The notes: generated by a model from the letters alone, not told the origin. A DNA stretch of 64,000 bases from Novibacillus thermophilus (GCF_002005165.1 NZ_CP019699.1:248001-312000); one strand, 5' to 3'. Positions 1 to 11,377 are shown, counted from the first letter of the stretch. Translations and numbers: made by a program.

Positions 1-1
1 C

Positions 2-499
2 CGGATGCGGGAAATGTTTTACCTCAACTTGACCCGTTGGATGCCCACGTTGCTCGACCGTAAAGACCGGATGGCGATGGCTGCTGGCTTGGAAGGGCGC
101 GTCCCGTTTTGCGACCACCGCCTCGTCGAGTACATGTGGAACGTCCCGTCCGAGATGAAGTTTTTGGACAACAGAGAGAAAGGATTACTGCGCCAGGCGA
201 TGAACGGCCTGTTGCCTGAAGACGTTCTCCGGCGAAAGAAAAGCCCGTACCCGAAGACGCACAACCCCGCTTATTTACAAGCGGTTCGTGAACGGATGCG
301 GCAAATACTGGACGACCCCCTTTCCCCGCTGTTGCCGTTGATCGACGTGAAAGCGGTCCGTGCGTTTTCCGACAACGATCACTTGTCCGACGTTCACATG
401 CCGTGGTTCGGCCAACTGATGAACGTGCCGCAGCTGTTTGCTTATTTAATCCAAATAGATACGTGGCTGCGCGAATACAAGGTCGAAATTCGGGTGTGA
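2..499 (+). CDS. asnB: Asparagine synthetase (glutamine-hydrolysing), C-terminal part
   Basis: The reading frame is open from the left edge, so only the last 165 residues are present and the true start lies outside the window. The visible part is the synthetase (ATP-pyrophosphatase) domain. It has the family block DRKDRMAMAAGLEGRVPFCD, followed by a conserved EYMWN and a basic RRKKSPYPKTHNP stretch. The enzyme makes asparagine from aspartate, ATP and glutamine-derived ammonia in the cytosol. The N-terminal glutaminase domain is not visible. The gene converges on gltC, with 18 bases between the two stops. It may be AsnB or the sporulation-type AsnO paralogue, which this fragment cannot decide. 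Confidence 0.9.
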   Translation, partial: RMREMFYLNLTRWMPTLLDRKDRMAMAAGLEGRVPFCDHRLVEYMWNVPSEMKFLDNREKGLLRQAMNGLLPEDVLRRKKSPYPKTHNPAYLQAVRERMRQILDDPLSPLLPLIDVKAVRAFSDNDHLSDVHMPWFGQLMNVPQLFAYLIQIDTWLREYKVEIRV

Positions 500-511
500 A
501 CACCTGTCCGT

Positions 512-530
512 ACAGTTTTACTCAAACTGT
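512..530. terminator. Small hairpin between convergent asnB and gltC
   Basis: ACAGTTT (512-518) pairs with AAACTGT (524-530) around a 5-base loop. It overlaps the end of gltC. The T tracts are short, so termination activity is only a possibility. Confidence 0.3.
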
Positions 531-1426
531 CCAAAACGGCTGACGGTGTCGTAGAAATGACAGATGTAGTCGTAAAACAACTTTTCCGAAGGAGATAAAT
601 CCCGTTTTTTCGTGGTAATCATCCCCACTGTGCGGCTGATCATCGGTTCCAACACCGATATTTTTTTTGTGCCTTGCGGGAGGTTGTCATAGACGGTGGA
701 TTCCGGAAGGAGACTGACCCCGAGTCCGGCTGCCACTAAGTTTTTTATCGTGTCGATGTTTTCCCCTTCAAAGGCGACGGTCGGTTGAAAACCGTCTCGT
801 TGGCATGCTTCAAGGATGATGTTGTCCTCTAAGCCTATGCGCAACAGAATAAACGGTTCGTTGCGCAGCTGGTTCAGTCGAATGGCATTTTGCTCTGAAA
901 GGGGATGATCGTCCGGGACTAAGGCGATCAACTTCTCGCTAAAAAAGATTCTTCCGCTCACTTTCTTCTCGTCCTTTGGGACGGGGGTGACAAAGGCAAG
1001 ATTCAGCTTTCCCTCGACAATGGATCGAAACAAGTACTGAATACTCCCTTGTTCGACATGCAAGTTTACTTTGGGGTATTCTTGCCGGAATGAAGAAATA
1101 ACCCTCGGCAACGTATTCGCTGCGATACTGTTCGGAAATCCGAGGCGTATGACCCCAGTCTCCGGGTTAAGAAATTCATTCACCTTTTCTACAGCGTGCT
1201 CCATTTCAAGCATGGCGATCTCGATGTGTTCGAGGAAGATGCGCCCGACGGGAGTGAGTTTGACATTCCGCCCAGAGCGTTCAAACAACTTCACATTTAA
1301 TTCTTTTTCCAAATTGGCGATTTGTTGGCTGACGGCCGATTGGGCCACATGTAAGTTCAATGCCGCTTCCGTCATGTGCTCCGTTTTTGCCACTTCGATA
1401 AAATATTTAATTTGCCTGATCTCCAT
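518..1426 (-). CDS. gltC: LysR-type regulator GltC-like
   Basis: This 302-residue LysR protein has an N-terminal winged helix-turn-helix (about residues 1-60, with AQSAVSQQIANLEKELNVKLFER) and a periplasmic-binding-like effector domain (about 90-290). The N-terminus and the ISRTVGMI segment near the end closely follow Bacillus subtilis GltC. GltC activates glutamate synthase when glutamate is needed and senses 2-oxoglutarate and glutamate. The divergent position immediately upstream of gltB, with 123 bases between starts, is the classical arrangement and supports the call. The ATG start is preceded by AGGGAAAGGGACGACG on the minus strand. Confidence 0.93.
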   Translation of the reverse strand: MEIRQIKYFIEVAKTEHMTEAALNLHVAQSAVSQQIANLEKELNVKLFERSGRNVKLTPVGRIFLEHIEIAMLEMEHAVEKVNEFLNPETGVIRLGFPNSIAANTLPRVISSFRQEYPKVNLHVEQGSIQYLFRSIVEGKLNLAFVTPVPKDEKKVSGRIFFSEKLIALVPDDHPLSEQNAIRLNQLRNEPFILLRIGLEDNIILEACQRDGFQPTVAFEGENIDTIKNLVAAGLGVSLLPESTVYDNLPQGTKKISVLEPMISRTVGMITTKKRDLSPSEKLFYDYICHFYDTVSRFGQFE

Positions 1427-1474
1427 CGTCGTCCCTTTCCCTCCCTTTACTCATCTGTTTTTCTGATTGGTCTT

Positions 1475-1498
1475 ATCTGAATTATATATTGAACAGAT
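1475..1498. promoter_or_regulatory. Dyad in the gltC-gltB intergenic region, possible GltC operator
   Basis: ATCTG (1475-1479) and CAGAT (1494-1498) form an inverted repeat around an AT-rich centre that includes TATATA. LysR regulators normally bind such dyads in the shared control region of a divergent target. The match is short, so this is inferred from position rather than from a known consensus. Confidence 0.35.
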
Positions 1499-1549
1499 TA
1501 ATTGATGCCAGTAGTATGTGCTTAAGGAGACGGGAGAGGGGGTGGACAG

Positions 1550-4500
1550 ATGAGACTTCAAAAACGAGGACTGTACGATCCGTCTTTCGAACACGACGCT
1601 TGCGGGATAGGATTTGTGGTCCACATAAAAGGGAAACCTTCGCATCAGATTGTGGCGCAAGGGCTTTCCATGTTGTGCAGGCTAGAACATCGCGGCGGTA
1701 GAGGGAGTGACCCCGAAAGCGGAGACGGGGCCGGCATTATGTTGCAAATTCCCCACGACTTCTTGCAAAAAAAGACGGATCTAGACTTGCCTCAGCCCGG
1801 TCAATACGCTGTCGGGATGGTCTTTTTGCCGAAAGACTTAGCGCGCAGGGCAAAATGTGAACGTCAATTGGAAGGAATCGTGCGGCGGGAAGGACAAGAG
1901 GTGCTTGGGTGGCGCACGGTCCCCGTCGATCAAGGCGCTGTCGGGGAAGCGGCCAAAGCGTGCCAGCCTGTGATACGGCAGCTCTTTATCGCCCGGAGCT
2001 CTTCCGTTGGCGACCAACTTGACTTTGAGCGCAAGCTGTATGTCATTCGCAAACAGGCGGAAAACACAATCGGTTCCAACATGAGAGAAACCGACACATT
2101 TTACATTGCCAGCTTGTCCAGCCGCACGATTGTGTACAAAGGTATGCTCACGCCTCGGCAAGTGGGCCGTTTTTACACCGATCTCCAAGACGCGTCTTTG
2201 GCGTCGGCGCTGGCGCTCGTGCATTCGCGCTTCAGCACGAACACTTTCCCAGCTGGGAGCGCGCCCACCCCAATCGCTATATCGTTCACAACGGGGAAAT
2301 CAACACACTTCGCGGCAACGTCAATTGGATGAACGCGCGTGAAAAAACGTGTGCCACTGATGTGTTCGGAGACGACATCAGCCGTGTACTCCCCGTCGTC
2401 GATGCGAAAGGAAGCGATTCTGCCGCTCTCGACAACGTACTGGAATTTTTGACCCTTGGCGGCCGTTCCCTCTGCCATGCCGCGATGATGATGATTCCGG
2501 AACCGTGGGATCGGGACGAGGCGATGACTGATCCGCTAAAGGCTTTTTACGAGTACCACAGCACCTTGATGGAGCCGTGGGATGGGCCGACAACTTTTGC
2601 GTTCAGCGACGGAACGCAAGTGGGCGCGATGCTCGACCGCAATGGGCTCCGTCCGGGGCGGTACACCTTGACCGACGACGATTGCGTCATTTTTGCTTCG
2701 GAGGCCGGTGTGTTGGACATTTCGGAAGAGAAAATTTTGCAAAGGAGTCGTCTGGAACCGGGACAACTGCTGCTCATCGATCTGGCCGAGGGGCGGATTG
2801 TGCCCAACGAAGAGATAAAGCAGCGAATTGCTTCTGAGTACCCATACCGCCGTTGGCTGGACGAACATGTCGTTCATGTGAAAGATTTACCGGTCAAAAG
2901 GTGTGAGGCGCAGGGAGAAGGAGGCGTGACAGATACAGACGAGCTATTCAGACGTCAGAAAGCTCACGGGTATACGGACGAAGAACTGACGAAACAGTTG
3001 AAGCCGATGGTCACAGAGGGGCAGGACCCGGTCGGCTCGATGGGGTACGATGCACCGCTCGCCGTACTGAGCGAACAGCCGCAGCTCTTGTACAACTACT
3101 TTAAGCAGTTGTTCGCCCAAGTGACAAACCCGCCGATCGATGTCATCCGCGAACGAACGGTCACGTCGACGGTCACCACTTTGGGGGCCGAACGGAACTT
3201 GCTCCGTCCCGAGCCCATCAGTTGTCGTCGCATTCGTCTCGATTCCCCGCTCATCGACGGTCTCACGTGGAGAAAGTTGTGTGACAACGGGCACGACGCG
3301 TTCTGCGTCAAGCGGTTGTCTGCCGTGTTTCCAGTCGCCCAGGGATCGCGGGGATTGACGGCAGCACTAGAACGGCTGTTTGCAGAAGCGGATCAGGCGA
3401 TTGCCGACGGCTACACACTGTTGGTGTTGTCCGACCGGGACATGGGGTGCGATCAGGCGGCGATACCGGGGCTTTTGGCCGTGTCGGGACTGCATCATCA
3501 TCTGATTCGGCGAGGCACTCGTACAAAAGTGAGTCTGATTGTCGAATCCGGGGAAGCGCGAGACGTGCATCAGTTTTGCACACTTTTGGGCTACGGAGCA
3601 GATGCGATTTATCCGTACTTGGCGATCGCAACGGTGGAACACATGGTCGCGGAGGGTGAACTGCAAGGGTTTCACACGTCTCAAGCCGTCGCCGCATACT
3701 TGGATACGGCGCTACGCGGCATCCAGAAAGTGTTGGCTAAAATGGGAATTTCCACGATTCAAAGTTACCGCGGCGCGCAAATTTTTGAAGCGATCGGGAT
3801 CGACTCGTCCGTCATGGACCGCTATTTCACCGGCACTGCGTCCCAAATCGGCGGCATCGGGCTGGACGTAATTGCTGAGGAAACACTCATGCGCCACGAG
3901 CGAGCGTACGGAAATCCCTCCAACAGCGAGCATGCCCTCGATTCCGGAAGTGACTTTCAATGGCGCCGTGGCGGTCAGTACCACAAAATTCACGGACTGA
4001 CTGTTTACACGTTGCAACAGGCAACACGCCGAAACGATTACGCGGAGTACAAACGGTACTCCCAGCTGGTGGATCGGGAAGAAATCGCCTTTTTGCGCAA
4101 CTTGCTGACGTTTAAACGGGGCCAAAAGTCGATTCCCCTTGACGAAGTGGAATCCGTTGAGGCTATTTGTCGCCGGTTTAAAACAGGTGCCATGTCCTAC
4201 GGCTCCATCAGCCAGGAAGCGCACGAGGCGTTGGCGATCGCCATGAACCGCATCGGCGGCAAAAGTAACAGCGGGGAAGGGGGTGAAGACCCGAACCGCT
4301 ACGTGCCGGACGAGAACGGTGACTGGCGCCGAAGTGCGATAAAGCAGGTCGCATCCGGCCGATTCGGCGTCTCCAGTCACTATTTGACAAACGCAGATGA
4401 AATCCAAATCAAAGTCGCCCAAGGGGCCAAACCGGGAGAAGGCGGTCAGCTCCCTGGGGAGAAAGTGTACCCGTGGATCGCGGAAGTGCGTGGGTCCACG

Positions 4501-6068
4501 CCCGGCGTCGATCTCATATCGCCGCCGCCGCACCACGACATCTATTCCATTGAGGATCTGGCGCAGCTCATTTACGACCTGAAAAACGCGAACCCCGACG
4601 CCAGAATTAGCGTGAAACTGGTCGCCAAGTCAGGGGTTGGCACGATTGCCGCCGGCGTGGCAAAAGGGCTGGCCGATGTGATCTTAATCAGCGGGTACGA
4701 CGGCGGAACCGGAGCAGCTGCCAGGACGAGCATCAAACACGCCGGCATACCGTGGGAGATCGGCCTGGCGGAAACGCACCAGACACTTTTGTTAAACAAG
4801 CTGCGGGACCGGGTCACCCTGGAAGTGGACGGGAAACTGATGACCGGGCGCGACGTCGTCATCGCCGCTCTGCTCGGAGCTGAAGAATTCGGGTTTTCCA
4901 CTGCGCCGTTGCTGGCCCTCGGCTGTGTGATGATGCGCGCATGCCAGTTGAACACGTGTCCGGTGGGGATCGCCACCCAAGATCCGGAGCTCAGAAAGCG
5001 ATTCGCGGGGCAGCCTGAATACGTCGAGCGATTCATGCGGTTTGTCGCCCAGGAAGTTCGCGAAATGATGGCTGAACTCGGTTTTCGCACGGTGAACGAG
5101 ATGATTGGACGCACCGACGTGCTCGCCGTCGATGAAAGGGCAAAAACCCATTGGAAAGCGAAACACTTGGACTTATCACGCCTGTTCTATCAACCGGACG
5201 TCCCTGAAAGTGTCCGCAGGTACAAGCGACGCGAACAGCAACACCGGCTCAGTCACTCGCTGGACACACGGGAATTGCTGCCTGTTTGTCGCCCTGCCCT
5301 TGAAAGAAAAACGCCGGTGCGGGCCGTGTTGCCCATTGACAACACCGACCGCGCTGTCGGCACAATCCTCGGCCACGAAGTGAGCAAACGGTACGGTGCA
5401 GAAGGTTTGCCGGACGATACGGTCAACTTGTGTTTTAAAGGCTCGGCGGGGCAAAGCTTCGGCGCCTTTGTCCCGCGAGGCATTACGCTCCATTTGGAGG
5501 GTGATGCCAACGATTACGTTGGAAAGGGGCTGTCTGGCGGAAAGATTGTCGTCCGCCCTTCGAAAAATGCGGGGTTTACCGCTGCTGACAATGTCGCCGT
5601 CGGGAATGTAGCTTTTTACGGAGCGACCGCCGGGGAAGCGTATATTCACGGTCAGGCGGGCGAACGATTTTGCGTTCGAAACAGCGGTGCCCGCGTCGTT
5701 GTGGAAGGCATCGGAAACCACGGCTGCGAGTATATGACGGGAGGACGCGTCGTCGTTCTCGGCTCTGTCGGCAAAAATTTTGCCGCCGGCATGACCGGGG
5801 GATTGCCTATGTGTTGCCGCGTCGAAACGACGTTGCCTTCGAGGACCTTTGCAATCAGGAGATGGTCTTACTGGAGACGGTTGATGACGGCGATGAACTC
5901 TATGATGTGAGACAGATGGTCGAGCATCACGTGGCCTACACTGGCAGCCCAGTCGGAGAGTACGTGCTGCATCACTGGACAGAATGTGTGCCGCGGATCA
6001 TTAAAGTGATTCCGAAAGCGTACAAACGCGTTCTCGAATCGCTAAAAACGCGGGAGCCTGTGCCGTAA
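1550..6068 (+). CDS. gltB: Glutamate synthase large subunit, interrupted by two -1 frameshifts
   Basis: This encodes the NADPH-GOGAT large subunit, which transfers glutamine amide nitrogen to 2-oxoglutarate. It is called gltA in B. subtilis. The protein reads in three frames: 1550-about 2247, about 2248-5801 and about 5801-6068. The first break lies in TTTCCC (2245-2250), where adding one base restores [16 protein letters not shown]. The second lies in the G run 5797-5801, where one added G restores [13 protein letters not shown]. Rejoined, the product is about 1,505 residues, normal for the family. The glutaminase Cys follows a short propeptide (HDACGIGF, Cys18). The FMN domain contains the 3Fe-4S cysteines in [16 protein letters not shown], and the C-terminal beta-helix region is complete. 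Everything outside the two breaks is conserved and gltD is intact. Sequencing indels are therefore more likely than gene decay. Confidence 0.92.
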
Positions 6069-6170
6069 CGGCGATGAAGGCCTCATAGGAAGCGCGCGGA
6101 ACGGACACGTCGGCGTTGCCCTTGATATTCGACTTCTGTCGGGCAGTCTCATACGAAAGGGGGGCGTAGA

Positions 6171-7655
6171 GTGGGGAAACTGACGGGCTTTATCGAATAC
6201 GAGCGGGAAATGGGGAAAGAGCGGCATCCGTGTTCACGGATCGGCGACTGGCGGGAATACCAGTTTACTTTGCCAGAAGCCAACCTGAAGAGGCAAGCCG
6301 CCCGCTGCATGGATTGCGGGACGCCCTACTGTCACATCGGCGTCGAAGTTGTCGACACCTCATTCGGTTGCCCGCTTTACAATTTGATCCCGGAATGGAA
6401 CGATCTCGTGTATCGCGGGCGTTGGAGAGAAGCTTTTCTGCGGCTCAAGAAAACGAACAATTTTCCCGAGTTTACCGGCCGGGTATGTCCGGCCCCTTGT
6501 GAAGGGTCTTGTACCGTCGCGCTGCACGGAGACCCGGTAGCAATTAAAACAATTGAAAGGAGCATCATCGACAAAGCCTTTCAAGAAGGGTGGATCGTCC
6601 CAGAACCACCGCACGAGCGTACCGGCAAGCGAGTCGCCGTTGTCGGCTCGGGACCGGCCGGCTTGGCCGCCGCCGACCAACTGAATAGAGCCGGACATCG
6701 GGTGACGGTATTTGAACGCAGCGACCGCCCGGGCGGGCTGCTCACATACGGCGTTCCCAATATGAAGTTGGAGAAAGAGCTCGTTTGGCGGCGCATCCAT
6801 CTGCTCGAACAGGAAGGGGTCGTGTTTAAGGTGAATACCGATGTCGGAGTGGATATCGAGATCGAGGACATTCGCGCCACCTTTGATGCGGTCGTCGTCT
6901 GCACCGGTGCGCAACAGCCGCGAGATCTTCAAATTGAAGGCCGCCATTTGAACGGTGTTCACTTTGCCATGGACTACTTGACGGCCAGTACAAAAAGTTT
7001 GTTGGATTCGAAGCTTGCTGGCGCTCCCTCCATTTCCGCCGAAAACAAACACGTCGTCGTTATCGGCGGCGGGGACACTGGTGCTGACTGCGTTGCAACG
7101 GCACTGCGCCAACGTTGTAAAAGTGTGGTGCAATTCGGCAAACATCCGCGCCTTCCGGACGAGCGGACACCCGACAACCCGTGGCCGGAACAGCCGAACG
7201 TCTTCACCCTGGATTACGCTTACGAAGAGGCGGCAGCACTTTTCGGTGAAGATCCGCGCGAATACGCCATTCTGACTAAAAAATGTGTCGGCGACGCCGA
7301 GGGGAACGTCAAACAGCTGCACACCGTGCGAGTCGAAAAAGTGATCGGAACTCACGGGGAAACCGTCTTACGTGAAATCCCCGGTACGGAGAAAACATGG
7401 CCGGCTGACCTCGTGTTGATTGCCGTCGGCTTTAAAGGTCCCGAAGAAGAGACGGTCTCCCGGTTTGGGCTCGAACGGGACCACAGCGGATGTGTCAAGG
7501 CGGCGTACGGTTCGTTCGCGACGAACCTCGACGGTGTATTTGCCGCGGGAGATGTGCGGCGAGGTCAGAGCCTCGTCGTCTGGGCGATGAACGAAGGGCG
7601 TGGAGCGGCGCGGGAATGTGACCGCTACCTCATGGGGACGACGAGATTACCGTGA
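6171..7655 (+). CDS. gltD: Glutamate synthase small subunit
   Basis: This 494-residue FAD/NADPH subunit of glutamate synthase feeds electrons to the large subunit for glutamate formation. The N-terminal iron-sulfur domain carries cysteine groups CMDCGTPYC and CPAPCEGSC. An FAD-binding [12 protein letters not shown] motif lies near residue 157 and an NADPH-binding [11 protein letters not shown] motif near 298. The C-terminal [15 protein letters not shown] closes the FAD site. The GTG start at 6171 follows GGGGGGCG and leaves 102 bases after gltB, which fits one operon. Length and motifs are typical, and no defect is visible. Confidence 0.96.
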   Translation: MGKLTGFIEYEREMGKERHPCSRIGDWREYQFTLPEANLKRQAARCMDCGTPYCHIGVEVVDTSFGCPLYNLIPEWNDLVYRGRWREAFLRLKKTNNFPEFTGRVCPAPCEGSCTVALHGDPVAIKTIERSIIDKAFQEGWIVPEPPHERTGKRVAVVGSGPAGLAAADQLNRAGHRVTVFERSDRPGGLLTYGVPNMKLEKELVWRRIHLLEQEGVVFKVNTDVGVDIEIEDIRATFDAVVVCTGAQQPRDLQIEGRHLNGVHFAMDYLTASTKSLLDSKLAGAPSISAENKHVVVIGGGDTGADCVATALRQRCKSVVQFGKHPRLPDERTPDNPWPEQPNVFTLDYAYEEAAALFGEDPREYAILTKKCVGDAEGNVKQLHTVRVEKVIGTHGETVLREIPGTEKTWPADLVLIAVGFKGPEEETVSRFGLERDHSGCVKAAYGSFATNLDGVFAAGDVRRGQSLVVWAMNEGRGAARECDRYLMGTTRLP

Positions 7656-7723
7656 GAGTTGAGCGCATAACAACTAATCTGTGCTCGGCGGGCAGTCGAG
7701 CCTGGGAGAGGAGAGGGTTTGGT

Positions 7724-9061
7724 GTGAAAAGAACTTTCAGCCGTGATGACATTTTGCAATCGGTCGAAGAAAACGATGTGCGTTACATTCGCTTGCAGTT
7801 CACAGATTTGCTCGGAGCGATTAAAAATGTTGAAATTCCGCGCAGTCAGTTAGTGAAGGCGCTCGACAACAAATTGATGTTTGACGGTTCTTCCATTGAA
7901 GGGTTTGTACGCATCGAAGAATCGGATATGTACTTGCATCCGGACCCGAGCAGCTGGGTCATTTACCCGTGGGGCGGGAAGGAAGGGGCAGTCGCAGGGT
8001 TGATGTGCGATGTTTACATGCCGGACGGTACGCCGTTTGCCGGCGATCCCCGCGGCATTTTAAAAAGGGTACTGAAAGAGGCGCACGACCTGGGATTCAC
8101 GGCGTTCAACGTCGGTCCGGAACCGGAGTTTTTCCTGTTCAAAACAGATGAATCCGACAAGCCGACCCTGGAGTTGAACGACAACGGGGGGTACTTTGAC
8201 CTCGCCCCGGTCGACCTGGGAGAGAACTGCCGCCGTGACATAGTGCTGACGCTGGACCAGATGGGATTTGAAATGGAGGCGTCGCACCACGAAGTGGCGC
8301 CAGGACAGCACGAAATCGATTTTCAGTACGCCGATGCCGTGCAAGCGGCGGACAACATTCAGCTGTTTAAAATCGTCGTGAAAAATGTGGCGCGGCGTTA
8401 CGGCTTGCACGCGACATTTATGCCCAAACCGCTATACGGAGTGAACGGATCCGGGATGCATACACACCAGTCGCTGTTTCGCGGAAAGGAAAACGCGTTT
8501 TTCGATGAAAAAGATGCGCTCGGTTTAAGCGACGTTGCGCGCCACTATATCGCGGGGCTTCTGAAACACGCCCGTGCTTGGACCGCGGTAACGAACCCGC
8601 TCGTAAACTCCTACAAACGGCTCGTTCCCGGTTACGAGGCCCCGGTCTACGTCGCGTGGTCAGCCAAAAATCGCAGCCCCCTCATCCGCATCCCGGCCTC
8701 GCGTGGCTCAAGCACTCGAGTCGAAGTCAGGTGTCCCGATCCGTCCGCCAATCCGTATTTGGCCCTGTCCGTAATGCTAAAAGCCGGTCTGGACGGCATT
8801 AAAAACAAGATGACGGCGCCTGATCCGATAGACTGCAATATTTACGGCATGGATGAATCCGAACGTGTTGAGGCAAAGATCGAAACGTTGCCGTCGACCC
8901 TGTACGAGGCGCTGCACGAACTTCGCCAAAATCCAGTCATTTGCGACGCGCTGGGCGAGCACGCCCTGACCCATTTTCTCGAAGCGAAAGAAATTGAATG
9001 GAACATGTTCTGCACGCAAGTTCACCCGTGGGAGCGGGAGCAGTATTTACAGAGTTATTAA
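7724..9061 (+). CDS. glnA: Glutamine synthetase type I-alpha
   Basis: This 445-residue enzyme makes glutamine from glutamate, ammonia and ATP. The sequence follows Firmicute GlnA throughout, including [28 protein letters not shown], the [13 protein letters not shown] metal-binding block and RIPASRG. The Arg in FVRIEES is the position linked to feedback inhibition in GSI-alpha enzymes, and the adenylylation-type insertion is absent. The frame is open from 7652, but the GTG at 7724 after GGAGAGGAGAGGG gives the usual family N-terminus ([10 protein letters not shown]). Feedback-inhibited GlnA in Bacillus also controls TnrA and GlnR by direct contact, and a TnrA-like gene lies four genes downstream. 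Confidence 0.96.
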   Translation: MKRTFSRDDILQSVEENDVRYIRLQFTDLLGAIKNVEIPRSQLVKALDNKLMFDGSSIEGFVRIEESDMYLHPDPSSWVIYPWGGKEGAVAGLMCDVYMPDGTPFAGDPRGILKRVLKEAHDLGFTAFNVGPEPEFFLFKTDESDKPTLELNDNGGYFDLAPVDLGENCRRDIVLTLDQMGFEMEASHHEVAPGQHEIDFQYADAVQAADNIQLFKIVVKNVARRYGLHATFMPKPLYGVNGSGMHTHQSLFRGKENAFFDEKDALGLSDVARHYIAGLLKHARAWTAVTNPLVNSYKRLVPGYEAPVYVAWSAKNRSPLIRIPASRGSSTRVEVRCPDPSANPYLALSVMLKAGLDGIKNKMTAPDPIDCNIYGMDESERVEAKIETLPSTLYEALHELRQNPVICDALGEHALTHFLEAKEIEWNMFCTQVHPWEREQYLQSY

Positions 9062-9130
9062 TCTTGTTGACACGGCGTGTGCCGGACTGTCAGGACGGTA
9101 GCGTGTATTTTCAGGATAGGAGAACGGATC

Positions 9131-10372
9131 ATGCGGGATACAGGTTACATTCGGAAAATGTTGGCGAACCGAGTCGGGGGCGAACAGTTCGGCCGGGAGC
9201 AGAAGATTTACAAGTTCGAAAAAATTAAGCGTGCCAAGCGGTTAGCGAGAAAGAAGCATCCCGACCTTGAACTCATCGATCTAGGTGTCGGTGAACCGGA
9301 CGCGATGGCAGATGAACGTGCGGTGCGCATTCTGGCGGAAGAGGCGGGAAAGCCTGAAAACCGCGGGTACGCAGACAACGGCATTTTCGAGTTTAAACAA
9401 GCGGCGAGCGTTTATTTGGAACGAGTGTTCGGCGTCAACGATGTCGACCCCGAGACGGAAGTCAACCATGTCATCGGCACGAAGTCGGCACTGGCGATGC
9501 TTCCCACCGCCTTTATCAATCCCGGAGACATTGCCATTCTCCCGACGCCGTGCTACCCGGTACTCGGCGTGCACACCGAATATCTCGGCGGATCTGTGAC
9601 GTACCTCCCGGTTTCCGAGGAAAATCAGTTTCTTCCCGATTTAGATTCACTGTCGAAAGACGTGTTGCAGCGCGCAAAATTGCTGTATCTCAACTTCCCG
9701 AACAACCCGACCGGCGCGTCGGCGACGCCTGAGTTTTTTCAGAAAGTCGTACAGTTCGCCAAACAAAACGACGTCATCGTCATTCACGATGCGGCGTATG
9801 CCGCCCTCGTGTTCGATGGAGCGAAGCCGCTCAGTTTCCTCTCGATCCCCGGCGCAAAAGATGTCGGAGTCGAACTTCACTCCTTGTCCAAATCGTACAA
9901 CATGACCGGCTGGCGGATCGGGTTTATAGCGGGCAACCCCCTCATTGTCAAAGCGTTTGCCGCGGTAAAGGACAACAGTGACTCCGGTCAGTTTATCCCC
10001 ATTCAGAAAGCGGCAGCTTACTGTTTGCATCACCCGGAGATCACACACTCGATTTGCGAAAAGTACTCGCGCCGTCACGATCTCCTCATCGAGGCGTTAA
10101 GATCGCTCGGGTTTCGCGCTAAAAAGCCACAGGGGTCGTTTTTCGTCTACACGGAGGCGCCTCAAGCAGTTGCGGGCGGGCCGACGTTTGATACCGCTGA
10201 AGATTTCACCCAGTACTTGATCATGGAGAAAATGATTTCCGCCGTTCCTTGGGACGACGTGGGCCGGTATGTCCGGTTTTCCGTCACGTTTCAGGCAGAG
10301 GGCGAAGAAGACGAGCAGCGGGTTGTGGAAGAGGTGAGACGACGGTTGTCCGACCCCCCGTTTATCTTTTAG
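9131..10372 (+). CDS. dapL: LL-diaminopimelate aminotransferase
   Basis: This 413-residue fold-type I PLP aminotransferase converts tetrahydrodipicolinate directly to LL-diaminopimelate using glutamate. It bypasses the acylated DapD/DapE route. The conserved features are DLGVGEPD, GYADNGIFEFK, the NFPNNPTGA loop, and HSLSKSYNMTGWRIGF with the PLP lysine in SKS. ATG 9131 follows AGGATAGGAGAA with good spacing, and an in-frame ATG at 9077 is upstream of this site. The next gene is dapF, which takes LL-DAP to meso-DAP, so the pair forms the end of the lysine/peptidoglycan precursor route. DapL is not the usual route in Bacillus. Confidence 0.92.
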   Translation: MRDTGYIRKMLANRVGGEQFGREQKIYKFEKIKRAKRLARKKHPDLELIDLGVGEPDAMADERAVRILAEEAGKPENRGYADNGIFEFKQAASVYLERVFGVNDVDPETEVNHVIGTKSALAMLPTAFINPGDIAILPTPCYPVLGVHTEYLGGSVTYLPVSEENQFLPDLDSLSKDVLQRAKLLYLNFPNNPTGASATPEFFQKVVQFAKQNDVIVIHDAAYAALVFDGAKPLSFLSIPGAKDVGVELHSLSKSYNMTGWRIGFIAGNPLIVKAFAAVKDNSDSGQFIPIQKAAAYCLHHPEITHSICEKYSRRHDLLIEALRSLGFRAKKPQGSFFVYTEAPQAVAGGPTFDTAEDFTQYLIMEKMISAVPWDDVGRYVRFSVTFQAEGEEDEQRVVEEVRRRLSDPPFIF

Positions 10373-10390
10373 ATGAGTGAGGGAATCAAA

Positions 10391-11239
10391 GTGAAATTTA
10401 CGAAAATGCACGGGATCGGAAATAGCTACGTCTTTGTGAACCTGTTTGAGGAGTCGCTTCTGGAACGACGTGTGTCGTCTTTGGCGCAGCGTGTCGCGGA
10501 CGTGCACATGGGGATCGGTTCCGATGGCCTCATACTCATCGGGCCATCTGACCGCGCGGACTTTTGCATGCGGATCTTCAACGCCGACGGTTCGGAAGGT
10601 AAAAATTGCGGCAACGGCCTGCGATGCCTGGCCAAGTACGTCTATGAACGCAAATTGACAGATAAAAAGAGATTCACAGTTGAAACGCTAGGCGGCATCG
10701 TTTCTGTGGACGTACATCCTGACGAAGGGAGAACGGTCTTTTCAGTGACAGTCGATATGGGGGCGCCGCACTTGAGAAAACAGGAGGTCCCGATGGTAGG
10801 AGACCCGGACAGCTACACCATCGATGAACGTGTGAATATTGACGGCCAACCGTACTGGTTAACGGTCGTCTCGATGGGGAACCCGCACGCCGTCCTGTTT
10901 GTGCCGGACGTCGATGCCGTCCCGGTGAGCACAATCGGTCCCTTAATCGAACGCGCTCCTCTATTTCCCGAACGTATCAATGTAGAGTTTGTCCAAGTGA
11001 AGAACCGGAAGGAAATCGACTGTCGCGTGTGGGAGCGCGGCTCTGGGGTGACCCAGGCGTGCGGTACGGGAGCGTGCGCGGCAGTAGTGGCAGGCGTGTT
11101 GAACGGACACCTCGACCGTCATGTGCCGGTTACCGTTCATTTAATGGGCGGTGACCTTGAAATCGTTTGGGCAGCCGATTCGCGTGTGTACATGAAAGGA
11201 CCCGCACACACAATTGCGGATGGAAAATTTGATGTGTAA
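10391..11239 (+). CDS. dapF: Diaminopimelate epimerase
   Basis: DapF interconverts LL- and meso-diaminopimelate for lysine and peptidoglycan synthesis. The two catalytic cysteines are visible in KNCGNGLRC and QACGTGACA, with the KFTKMHGIGNSY N-terminus and GSDGLI block. An ATG at 10373 abuts the dapL stop. The GTG at 10391, however, has GAGGG seven bases upstream and gives the family-standard start, leaving 282 residues. The gene is tightly coupled to dapL and is probably translated from the same transcript. Confidence 0.93.
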   Translation: MKFTKMHGIGNSYVFVNLFEESLLERRVSSLAQRVADVHMGIGSDGLILIGPSDRADFCMRIFNADGSEGKNCGNGLRCLAKYVYERKLTDKKRFTVETLGGIVSVDVHPDEGRTVFSVTVDMGAPHLRKQEVPMVGDPDSYTIDERVNIDGQPYWLTVVSMGNPHAVLFVPDVDAVPVSTIGPLIERAPLFPERINVEFVQVKNRKEIDCRVWERGSGVTQACGTGACAAVVAGVLNGHLDRHVPVTVHLMGGDLEIVWAADSRVYMKGPAHTIADGKFDV

Positions 11240-11377
11240 AAGACGTCTGTCGGGTGATCTGTTTTTGCCTTAGTGTGACGTGAAAATGGGTGTGGCCGAG
11301 CCAAAACGTCGTTGCGTCATGTGACGCCATGCTCTTCGTGACCATCACTTTATCCTTTATTCGCGAGGGGATGAAAG

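Noticed and set aside
3712-4536. 274-codon minus-strand frame inside gltB
   Set aside because: It is a shadow frame opposite conserved GOGAT sequence.
6360-7355. 331-codon minus-strand frame inside gltD
   Set aside because: It is a GC-driven shadow of a clearly conserved gene, with no RBS or recognisable protein.
11240-11377. Possible TnrA/GlnR box before glnK-amt
   Set aside because: Several TGTGAC and GTGACC words occur, but none fits TGTNA-N7-TNACA with correct spacing.
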